Shown piece after piece: positions 9,350 through 21,300 of a DNA stretch of 64,000 nt. The stretch comes from DASRSS01 sp963799045. GTDB lineage: Bacteria > Actinomycetota > Actinomycetes > Mycobacteriales > Jatrophihabitantaceae. The DNA is taken from the NCBI GenBank assembly GCA_963799045.1, contig CAWCVN010000004.1, positions 496,001 to 560,000 of the forward strand, read 5' to 3'. The first letter of the stretch is position 1. Each line of letters begins with the position of its first letter. The notes below the pieces were generated by a model. The model was given only the letters and a program-made list of their open reading frames with translations. It was not told where the DNA came from and ran no database searches. The position numbers were made by a program, and so were the translations under genes.

Positions 9350-9355
9350 TACCGT
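9350..9355 (+). promoter_or_regulatory. Candidate -10 box of the giant surface-protein operon
   Basis: TACCGT would place transcription start near 9362, giving a short leader with GGGAGAGGG before the ATG at 9394. No good -35 box is visible, which fits an activator-dependent promoter with the palindrome at 9312-9327 in its place. Confidence 0.4.
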
Positions 9356-9393
9356 CTATCCGTCAGCGTCGGTGTGGGAGAGGGCTGCCGAGC

Positions 9394-12300
9394 ATGGATG
9401 TGGCCCGCGATGGGCGCCGGGGGAACGTTCCCGGCCGCCTCTGCCGTGCCGCCGGCGGATACCGTGCGCGCCACGGGTGGCACGCAAGACACGGAAGGCG
9501 CTCGGCGCGCCGCACCGGGACGTTCCGGATCAACAGGACGGCGGGCCGGTCGGTCCGCGTCGGCGTGGTTGCGGCCCTCGTCGCCGGTATGTGCGCACTT
9601 CCGCAGGCCGTGCCGAACGCGGCGGGCGCCACACCCGATCCGGTGAGCTTCGACCCGCACGTCGACGTCGCCACGGGTGGGGCGCAACCGTGGCAGGCGG
9701 TACTCGGCGATGTGAACGAGGACGGTCATCTCGACGTAGTCGTCCCGCAGATCCACACCGACAAGATCGGTGTGCTGCTCGGCTCGGCATCGGGCACGTT
9801 CACCCTTAGTGACACCACGATCGTGTCCGGCCCCAACACGGGGGCGGTCGCGCTCGCCGACGTCAACGGCGACCATCACCTGGACATCGTCGCGACCAAC
9901 GGCGGCGGCGACAGCGTGTCGGTGTATTTCGGGCACGGCGACGGTACCTTCGCCACGCGCACGACGTACGCGACCGGTTCGGCCGACAAGTTCAACCAGT
10001 CGGTCGCGGTCGCTGACCTCAACGGCGACGGGCATCCCGACATCGCCGTCGCGGACGGCGGAACCAATACCGTTTCGGTGCTCCTCAACAACGGGGCCGG
10101 TACTTTCGGCGCCGCCACGACCGTCGCCGTCGGCTCGGGCCCGCAGTCGATCGTGCTCGCGAACGTCACCGATACCAGTGCCCTGGACCTGGTGGTCGCC
10201 TGCGCGAACAGCGGGCAGGTCGAGGTCGTGCCGGGCCACGGAGACGGGACCTTCGGTGCCGCGGTGGCCTACCCGGTCGGTTCGGCTACGAGTTCGGTGA
10301 CGGTCGGTGACCTGAACGGCGACGGGCATCCCGACATCGTCGCGGGCAACTACGGCGACGGCACGATCAGCGTGCTGCTCGCGGACGGGGCCGGTGGTTT
10401 CGCATCCGCAGTGCCCTACGCGACCGGAGTCGCGTCGCACAGCGCGCCGGAGAGCGTGGCCGTCGCCGATCTCAACGGCGATGGTCATCTCGATGTCGCC
10501 GTCGCGAACGGCGACGCCTCGAACGGCAGTGGCGCCGGCGTGTCCGTCCTGCTCGGCGACGGCACCGGGGCACTGTCGGGCAAGCAGGACTTCGCGGTCG
10601 GTGACGGGCCGATCAGCGTCGCCATCGCGGACCTCGACGGCGATCATCAGCCCGAACTGATCACCGCGAACGCGAGTGCCAGCACGATCTCGGTGCTGCA
10701 CAACACCGCTGCGCCCGCCGCGCCGACCCAACGCAAGATAGTGGTTGCGCTGACGCCCAAGACCGGGAGCACCCAGACGCTCTACGAGGAGAACCTCGAC
10801 AGCGGCAGCGGGCAGCTGCTCGGCGACGGCCAAGCGCCGGTGATGATCGCGGGCGGAAGCGAGGTGTTGTTCACCAGGCCGTCCGGCACGTCCGGGGTGG
10901 ACGACCTGCTGGTCGCGAGCCCGGACAACTTCGCCGGTGCGCAGCAGCTGGCTCAGGTGCCGGCAGGGAATGGCGGATACACCGCCTCGGCGAACGGGCT
11001 CGTGGTGTACTACGCCGGCACCGACGGCAAGATCCATCAGTTCGATCGCTCCGCATCGCCCGGTTCGCAGGACACCGTCCTCGCGCCGGTCCACGGTGGC
11101 GGGCCCGCCGCGTGGCCGGCGGTCGACCCGGCCGACGGTTCGGTCTGGTACGGCCTGCCGGGCGGTGGGCTGTGGCAGGTGAACAACGACGGCACCTCGT
11201 CGGCGGCCGGCGGCGTTCCCGCCGGCCAGGACGTCGAGTGGCCCAGTTTCACGGCCGACGGATCGGTAGTCACGTTCGTCAGCATGGACCCGAGCACCGC
11301 CGCCTATGGCGGGGTCGAGGTCGGCGACCTGTACCGCTACACACTTGCCGACACAACCGTGACCAAGGTCGTCGGCACGAAGACCACCGGCTCCAAGCAG
11401 CAGAACGGTGTGCTGCCCTCACCCTCGCAGGAGACCGTTCTCGGCGGGCACACCTACGACAGCTACTTCTACATGGACGGGTTCCGCTCGTCGTTCACGC
11501 AGCGCAGCGATGACGGCGCGACGTTCTCCCTCGGCTTCAACGACCTCTACGCCCCCGACTACTCCGACATCTCCTTCTCGGCCGGCATGGAGGGCGGCTA
11601 CATCCCGACGGCCCTCGCGGTGGACGACCCGTCCGTGCAGCTCGATGCCGGGCAGACCACCTACGTCGACGTGCTCGCCAACGACCGCGGCTCGATCGAC
11701 CCGACGACCCTGCTGTCGGCTGATTCACACGCCACCGCGGTCCAGCACGACGGCAAGACCGAGCTGAAGATCACGCAGGACAGCACCGACCCGACCGGCT
11801 TCTCCGTTCGCTACATCATCTGCGACGGCCCCAGGCCGCCGCCACTAATGCCTGGGGATGCAGCCAGGCAAGCGTGCAGGTCACCGTGCCGCCGTCGGCG
11901 GACCGGCAGGCCGTGCTGGCGATGGCCTCGGACAACTACTCCGTGCCCGGCGACGTCGGCATCGTCCACCTCGACGGCAACGATTGGGAGAGCATCCTCT
12001 CCGATCAGATCCAGGGTTACGAGCCGATCGTGTCGCCCGATGGCTCGCACATCGCGGTGATCACCGAGGACAACTCGGGCTACTCGCTGGAGGTGTACAG
12101 CCTCGACAACCCCGAGCCCACCATCGTCGCGAGTGACCTGCAGATGGCCTACCCGGGCTTCCTCGACGACCAGAACCAGATCGGGTTCGCGTGGGCACCG
12201 GACAGCCAGTCGCTCTATTACGACGACGTGGCAGGCGGCGCGATCCGCCAGGTCGGCATCGGTGCCGACGCGCCGGACACCAAGGTGGTGGACGTCCCCG

Positions 12301-15300
12301 CCGACGCCGACGGAGAGGCGCTCGCCTACCCGGCGGTCGATCCCGCCGACGGCAGCGTGTGGGTCGCGCTGCCCGACGGCGGCCAGCAGACCCGGACCGG
12401 CATCGTGCTCAGCGACGATCACCAGCCCGGGATCTACAAGGTCGTGCACGGCCACCTCGCGGCGGACCCGGTCGCCGGCACCGAGGACGGAGCCATCTGG
12501 CCGAGCTTCAGCCCGGACGGCGCCGTCATGGCGTGGATCTCCAACGCCCCCCCCGGCGACGCCTACGGGTGGTACGGCAGCCTGCTGAGCCGGGACATGT
12601 CCACCGGCACGGTGAGCACGGTCGATCCGGCGCAGCGCGATCCCAACGGGAGCTCGCACTGGCAGTACGTGCTGCCCAACTACGTCCAGGTCGCGCACGA
12701 CGACACGGGCACCTACTTCGGCTACCTGCGGCAGCAGCTGGGCGAGGGCATGGAGCCGTTCTACGTCCGAACCGCGCTCGGCGGCGCGAGCAGCGCGTCG
12801 ATCGACGGTCTCGACATCAACAACGCCCCCGGCGAGGTGATCGACTACTTCGCCGGCGAGCCGGGCGGGCTTACTCCGCCCGCCCTGCCGCAGGACGACA
12901 CGGCGACCGGCGCGCCGGGGGCCACCGTCGACGTCAACGTGCTCGCCAACGACCTCGGCCCCCTCGACCCAAGCACGCTCAGTCTGGTGGGCAACCCGGC
13001 CGGTGCGAGCGTGGCCACGGTCAACGGCAGGCCTGAGATCGAGGTGACCGTGCCGAACACGATCGGTCCGAACCGCTTCGACTACCAGGTGTGTAGCGAG
13101 GCCGTCGCCGGCGGACGCGGTTGCGGCACCGCAACCCTGACGGTCGACGCGGTGCCCGCCAGCGCCGCATTGAAGGTGACGATCACCGGTCCGCAGTTCA
13201 CCACCCCGCAGCCGATCCCCGCAGGCGGCACGGCCACCCTCGACGTGGACATCCAGAACACCGGCAGCAGCGCCGTTCCCGACGTCCACGCCGTGGTGAC
13301 AGCGCCGGCGGGCTACGCGATCGTGAGCGTGAGCAACGCCGCGTTCTCCTGCCAGAGCGAGGCCACCTTCTTCGCCGATGCCGGCCCGATCGAATGCGTA
13401 GCGGGCAGCCTCGCGGCCGGTGGCTTCTATCCGCTCGAGGTCACGATCCGCGGCCCCGCGGTCGCCGGGCACGGCGAGGTCACCGCCACGGTCACCGGGC
13501 ACGACACGAACAGCGGAACGGTCCGGGTCTCGGACCGCATGGCCGTGGCGACCGGAACGCCCGCGGACATCCAGGTGCGGCAGAGCAACGCCGTGGTCGC
13601 CGCCGGCACGATGCACCTCGACGTCGGCCTCAGCGACGCCGGGAACGCGGCCAGCGCGGGCACCAACCCGTACCTGGCGTTCACGATTCCGGACGGGGCG
13701 GGCTACCAGCGCATCAGCGCGGGCAACGACGCGGCCGCGAACACGATCTGCACGGTGCCGCGCGTGGGTCACTCCGGCACGATCTACTGCAACCTGCAGG
13801 CCGACGGCGCGCCGATGTGGCACCTGACGCTCAGCCTGCCGACCGGTCCCGGCAGCGTCACGCTGACCGCCACCGGAACGTCGGACAGCCCGGAGTCGAA
13901 CCCAGCCGACAACACCGATACCGAAACCTACGACCTCGTCTCCACCAAGTCGGCGGTGACCTTCGACATCCCGACCCTCGCCGGCGCGGGGGGGCCCTAC
14001 TACGCCGGCGACACGGTGTCGGTACCGGTGTTCGTCAACGGCGCCGCCGGGACGCCTACCGGAACGGTCACGCTCGTCGTGGACGGCACCGCCGATACGT
14101 CCACGACCACCAGCCTCGACGCCAACGGTTACGCGACCCTGGAATGGACGCCCGGCACCGAGGGCGATCACACGCTGGCCGTCGCCTACAGCGGCGACGG
14201 CACGTACGCGAGCGCGACCTCGGGCAGCCAGACGGTGACGATCAGCCCGGTGCCCGACGTCGACCTGAGCATGTGGCTGTACGCGGCGTCCACGAACACC
14301 AGCAACGAGATCATGGCCGGACAGCAGGCGACGTTCAACGTCGGCGGCTCCAACGTCGGGACCGACACGGCGACCTTGCAGGACCTGGTGTTCGTGCTGC
14401 CCGCGGGGGTCACCTTCGTCTCGCTCACCTCCACCGGCCCCGCGAAGGCGTACGGCAACTGCACGGTTCTCGCCGCGCCGCAGGGCCCGGCACCCGCCGG
14501 CGCGATCGACTGCCTCCCCGATGCGGTGACCACGCTCGCAGGGCAGACCGCGCTGCCGGACATGGTGCTCACCGTCGACGTCGGCCCGAATGTCAGCGGC
14601 CGGCAGACCGTCACCGTGCACGGTGCGGCCGACCACGACCAGAAGCAGGGCAACAACACCGCCACCGCCACGGTGACCGTGCTGACTCCCGCGGACCTGC
14701 ACACCACGTTCGACGGCGTGCAGAAGGGCGGCGAGGGCGCGCAGGTGACCGTTCACCCGGCGGTGACCGCCGTGTCCGGCAGCGCCGCGTGGGGCGTCTC
14801 GGAGACGGTCACCCTGCCGGCCGGCGTGCAGTTCGACTCGATCGCGCCGCAGGCCGAGACGGCGCTGCGTTGCGACACGCCCAGCGTGGGGACCTCGGGC
14901 ACCATCACCTGTTCCGCGGACGAGATCTCCAGCCCGACCACCTGGGACCTCGCCGTCACGCTGCCGTCGATTCCCGGACCGGTAAGGCTGACCAACACCG
15001 TCACGTCGACGTCGCACGATCCGGACAGCACCAACAACGACAGCGCGCTGGACATCGCGGTCGGCGGCCCGAAGGCGACGCCGACCGTCACCCTCACCGG
15101 CCCGGGCGTCCCGGTCGCGCCGAAGTCCCGGGTGTTGCTGCACGTGGCCGTGGCGCCACCGGCGCCCGGTGTCACGCCGAGCGGCACCGTCACGCTGCTG
15201 GCCGGCGGGAAGGCGGTCGGGCCCGCGGTGACGTTGGGCAACGACGGGACAGCCGACCTGCCCTGGACCGCCGGTGCCACCGGCGATCACCAACTGTCGG

Positions 15301-18300
15301 CCCACTACAACGGCGACGGCAGCTACGGAACCGCCGACTCGAACACCGTCACCGTCACCGTTGCGACCGGAGCCGGGCCCGACGGCACCATCGCGATCGG
15401 CCATACCGGTGCCTTCCTCGTCGGCGGGACCGGTAGCTACCAGGTGGTGCTGCGTAACGCCGGCACCGCCACGGCCACGGTCACCGGCTTCGAGCTCAGC
15501 CTGGCGCCCGGCTTCACCTTCAGCTCGGTCTCCACCTCGGGCCTGTCACAGTTCAGCTGCACCGGCTCGACCGCGGTGCGGTGCACGCCCACGACCCGGC
15601 TCACCCTGCCCGCCGGCGCGACCAGCGCTGCGATCGCCGTGACGGTGTCGGTGGCCGGCGACGCCGCCGGTGGCACGACCACCGCCACGGTGGTCCTGGT
15701 CAAGGACATCGACCACAACAACGACACCGCCGCCGACCCGACGGCGGTGACCAGCAACGGCCTCACCGTCAGCCTGTCCGGCCCGGTCACCCCGGCACTC
15801 GCCGGCCAGCAGGTGCAGCTGCGGCTCACCGTCGGAAACGTCTCGTCCACCGACTTCACCGGGCCGAGCACGGTCAACGTGTTGCTGCCCAACGGCAGGC
15901 CGGCCGGGCAGCACCTGACCTACGTCGAGCGGAAGATTCCCGGATGGGACTGCCGGGCGCGGGTGCTGGACAGCGTCACCGTGCTGACGTGCACAACCGG
16001 CCGGGGAGTTCCCGCCGGCAGCAGGCTCGCCCCGCTTCCCATCACGGTCGCCATACCGGCGGATGCGGCGCTCGGGACCGACCAGATCCCGTACTCCGCA
16101 CGGACGGCGGCCGCGAGCGCCAAAGGCACCCCGCTCGCCCTCGGTATCGGCCCGACCGAGCCGGCAGACGTCACCGCGGCTCTCGTCGGCTCGCGTCAAC
16201 TGTCGCCGGCCGGCGGCGACTACGTCCTCGACGTCACCAACACCGGTTCGGGGGCCACCACCGGGCCGGTACATGTGTCGATTCCACTGCCGGCGGGCGT
16301 GAGAGCGCAGGTCGGCATCGGCGGTCCGTGGACCTGCACGACCGGCACCGCCTTGGACTGCACGCTCGAGCAGGTCCTGTTCGCCGGCGGCCGGGCTCCG
16401 GCGCTGCCGGTGCAACTCGTCGCCGACCCCAGTGCTGGTGGCGACAGCGTGGTCAGCCTCGTGGCGCGGCTGCAGACCACGGATGCGACCGGGCAGGCGA
16501 CGACCTTCGGCGCGGCCAGCTTCGTCCGGCCGCTGCCCGTCCAGCCGCTACTGGACCTGTCGACGGCAGCTCAGCGCGGTGGGCTGGTCAACCTCACCGT
16601 GCACAACTCCGGCACCGCCGCGACAAGCGGTGACGTCACCGTCACCGAACAGCTTCCCGCCGGGTTCACCGCGCAGGTCGACACCACGGGCACGGCCTGG
16701 TCGTGCAGCCAGTCCGGCTCGACGCTGACCTGCACCGGGCAGGGCTTGGACATCCCGCCCGGCGGTTCGGCCGGGCCCCCGCCGGTCGACGTCACCGGGC
16801 CGTCCGGTGCCTCCGGCGGCTTCGCGATGAACGGCGTGGTGCTCTCCGGCGGCAACTACAGCGACATCTCCGGCGGCGAGGTGAAGCTGAGCCCGGCGGA
16901 GCTGCCCGACAGCAACCCGGCGACCAGCGTCGTCCTCGGCGACAGCCCCCTCTACGACGGCGAGCACAGCAGCGCAACGCTCGAACTGCGTGCCAACGGC
17001 ACGCTGCCGGTCGGCAGCAACGTGCCCTTCGCCCTCGTCCTGCCGCCAGGGGTCACGGTCGACCCGGGCACGCCCCTCGTGGTGCACGACCAGGTACCCG
17101 ACCCGAACGCCGGCTCGATCAACACCAACCTGTTCGGCGACGGCAGCTCCTACGGCGGCAGCGGGTACGGCGGCACCGCGTCGGCGATGACCTGCGTGCC
17201 GACCGCCGATGACACCGCGGTCGCGTGCGTGTCGTCGAGCCTGCAGGCCGACTCGATCGGTTCGGTCACCATCCCGATCGTGGTCGGGCCCGACGTCAGC
17301 GGCACGGCGTCGTTCTACAGCGGCATCGTGCAGGACGTCAGCGGGCTGACGAGCTCGCTGCTGCTCAGCGCGGCCAGGTCGGCGGTGCAGGCCGGCGGGG
17401 TGAGTGCCATCGGCTACCGGGGCGTGACCTCGACAGACGTCCGCCGGTTCACCGCCGACGCCGGGGCGCCGCAGACACTCGTGGACTCGACACCCGGCAC
17501 GAAGGGTGGGCAGGTGTCGACCGTCGTCAACCTCGACGCGTCCGGCACGACCGACATCGGCCACACCCTCACCTACGGCTGGACGCAGACGATGGGCCCG
17601 TCGGTGCAGTGGCGGCCGGCCCGCTTCCTGACGCCCGTGGGCGCAAACCAGCCCGCCTACCCGGCCGGAACGGACTTCGAGGGCATCGCGCCGCGCGCGC
17701 CGCTCGGTGCGGGCGCAACCAGCCTGAGCAGCCCGAGCGTGTACGGAGCCCGGCCGAGCTTCACCGCGCCGACCGTCACCCAGGACACCGTCCTCGGCTT
17801 CCGGGTCTATGTCACCGACGGCTTCACCGTGCAGACGGCTGACACGACGGTCACGCTCACCGCGGTCGCGGACACCCCGCCGACCGGCACGATGACCGCC
17901 CACGACCTGACGACCGGCACCGATCTCGCCGAGGGTGGCCCCGCCCCGGCCGCGGGGGACCGGATCGAGGTCAAGGTCGCGACAGTCGACGCCGATCGCG
18001 ACCCGGTGCAGACGGCGGTGTCGGTGCTGCGCCCGGCCAACCTGGGCACCGCGATCGCGCCGGAGACCGGCTACACGGCCGGCGCCGACCAGCGCTTCAC
18101 GTTCGCGTGGCCGGCCAGCACGCCCAACCTCACCCTGCAGGCGGAGCTGACCGACGGCCACCTCGCGCCCGACGGCACTGCGGTGGCCAGCTACGCCAGC
18201 CTGGCGATCGGCCCGCCGCCCGCGCCGATCGCGGTCACCATCTCCGGGGCACCGAACGATCCGGTCGCGCCCGGGTCGAAGGTGAACCTCTCCGCATCCG

Positions 18301-21300
18301 TGACCGGCCTCGTCCCCGGTGGCCCGAGCGCGACGATCACCTGGGCGCACGTCTCCGGCCCCGCGGTCACGCCCTCGCCGGCGACGGGCGACACGACCGC
18401 GATCACCATCCCCGCGGGTGTGCACGCCGGCGACTCGATCGTGCTCGAGGCGGACGCGGTCGTCGGCTCCGGCGCCGAGGCGCAGGCAGCATCCGCGCAG
18501 GTCACCGTCAGCGTGGCGCCGCCACCTCCGCTGGCCGTCGCCGTCACCGACTTCGGCAACCTCACCGTCGCTGCGAACGGCACGCTCGCGCTCACGGCCG
18601 TCGGCACCGGAGGCACCGGAACGATCACCTACAAGTGGACCAAGATCCTCGGCTCGGGCACCCTGTCCGACGCCACCAAGGCCACGGCGTCATACCAGGC
18701 CGGGGCGGACACCGGCTTCGACATGCTGCAGGTGACGGCTACCGACGGCAACCACCAGAGCGTGACCCAGGACGTGCCGGTGCAGATCGGCACGGCACCG
18801 ACGACCTCGACCGCATCAGGAACGGGCGCGTGCAGCACCAACGGTGCGATCGGCGCGCTGTTCGGACAGCAGGCGGCAGCGGGCAGCAGCGGCCACTACC
18901 TGCTCAAGCTGGGCAACTTCACCATCGACCTCGGCCACCTGAACCTGCCCGGCAGCGGCTGCACGCCCAGCGTCTCGATCTCCGTCGGCGGCAACCCCGG
19001 CGACGACATCACTGCCACCCTGGGGCCGCTGACCTTCAGCCACATCGTCGCGACACTGGACACCACCCAGCTCAAGATCACCAGTGCGACCGTGTCGACA
19101 CCGTCAGAATGGCACCTCGGCAGCGTGTCGGTGTCCGACCTCGTCGTGAAGTTCGACCCGTTCGCCATCACCGGCACGATCGTGTGGAACGACAGGCTGC
19201 CGTTGCTGGCCAAGCCCGCAACCGCGTCGACGGTGAGCACCACGATCACCCTCGGTAAGAACACGCTGACTCTGAACGCGGCCGCCGGGGTGGCCGGCGG
19301 CACGGTGACGGCGGTCGGTTCGATCTCCACCAGCTCCGGTGACTTCACCTTGAACGTCACCGCCACCGCGCTGAAGATCTTCGACCAGGCCTTCAGCGGT
19401 ACCGGCACGATCAGCGACAGCAACGGCAACGTCACCGGCACGGTGACGGTGAGTTGGGCGGGCGCGAAGACCGCGGACGTACACGGGCTGCACGTCACCT
19501 CGGCCGCGCTCACCTGGGACAAGAACGGAATCACCGTCAACGCCGCGGCGACGATCGCCGGCAAGTTCACCGTCTCGCTGAAGGCGAACTATGACGACAG
19601 CAATAACTGGTCGGCAACCGTAACCGGTGGGCTCACCGCTGACTGGGCCGTCACCTCAGGACTGACACTGACCAAGGCCGCCACGTCGCTGTCCGGCACG
19701 ATCAGTGACAGCAACGACGACCTGAGCTTCGCTGTCGCGGTCTCGATCGACGGCTCGTGGACAGCCGGACCGGTAACGCTCACCAACCTCAGTGCTTCGT
19801 TCGCCAACAGCAGCGCGCCCAAGAAGTCCTGTGGCAGCGTGCCCAAGGACGACGTGTATCTGACCATCGACGGCAAGGCAACGCTGAGCGTCGGTGGCAA
19901 ATCGATCGCGCTGAGCGCGCAGGCGTGCATCGTGCCGGCCACCGGCGCCTGGACGATCGCCTCGACCGCGACGCTGACCAACGTCACGCTGGTGTCCGAC
20001 CTGTCGCTGAGCGGGATCAACCTCACGGTCGCGCACAGCGGATCGCAGTACACCGCGGTCCTGGTCGGCACCGTCACCAGCCACGGCGTCACCGGTTCGG
20101 TGCAGGTCGCGCTGATCGACGGCAGCAGCGGGGTGAACTTCCTCGCCGCGGCAACCATCGACATCAGCAAGCTGGGCGTGTCGCTGCCCGGCTGCGGGGC
20201 ACTGATCTACAGCACCGAGGCGATCAGCGACCTGAGCACGGTGCCGGGCCTGGACCTCGGCCTGACCTCGGCCGGTAGCGGCGGGTCGGCGAACACCACC
20301 GCGGGCGGGACCGGTGGCTGCGGCGCGAGCTCGACGGGAGGGACGAGTTCGGGCGGCAGCACCGGGTCCGGTGGCGGAAGTTCTGGCGGCAGCACCGGGG
20401 CCGGTGGCGGAAGTTCTGGCGGCGGCTCTGGCGGCGGCTCGGGCGGCGGCTTCTCGACGTCGCGCGCCGAAGGCGTCCACCTAGGCGTTACCGGCAACGG
20501 CTGCGTGTCGGCGCAGATCAGCGACGGCACCTGCTTCGGCTACGGTGCCGACGACAAGTTATGCACCTACGCGCCGGCGGACTTCGACGCGGTCGCCGCG
20601 ATACCCACCTGCGGATCCGGCACTACCCCGGTCAGCTCGCTGACCTGGTCCACCGACCCGTGCGCGGTGTCGACGGCGGACGACCCGTCCTGCTTCGACG
20701 TGAAGCCCGACGGCACCTTCTGCACGATCGACGACTACAGCTCGCCGGACGGCGGCAGTGTGCGCAGCTTCGTGCCCGCGTGCACCGGCGAGTACCTGCC
20801 GCTGGACAGTGTCGGCTCCGGCGGCGGGTGCGCGTCGAGCCGGGTGGACAACCCCGATTGCTTCGGCCACCAGTCCGATCCCGCTACCGGCTCGCAGAAG
20901 TTGTGCGCCTACTACCCCGGTGACTTCGCGGGGATCGCGTGGCTGCCCACTTGCGGCCCGACCGGCTCCACCCCGGTCACCCACTTCGACCAGGCCGCCG
21001 ACGCCTGTTCGATCGCCGACGTGACCGACCCGTCCTGTTTCGATGTCAATCCGGACGCGACGCTGTGCACCATAGACGCGTACGCCTCGTCCGAGTCCGG
21101 TGACGGCATGCGCGCCTACCTGCCGATCTGCGCACCCGGCGCGGTCCCGCTTCGGGGGGCGAGCAGCTCGGGCGGGGGCGTGCTCGGCTGCGCGAACGCT
21201 GCTGTCGACACCCCGGACTGCTTCGGCTACCTCGACGCCAGTCAGGGAGTCGGCAGCTTCTGCACCTACGACGCGGCGGGCTTCGTCGGCGTGGCAACGG

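Noticed and set aside
11811..15404. Open frame of 1197 codons on the minus strand
   Set aside because: It is antisense to the giant gene, has Arg/Gly/Val-biased composition typical of complementary reading in high GC, and shows no domain.
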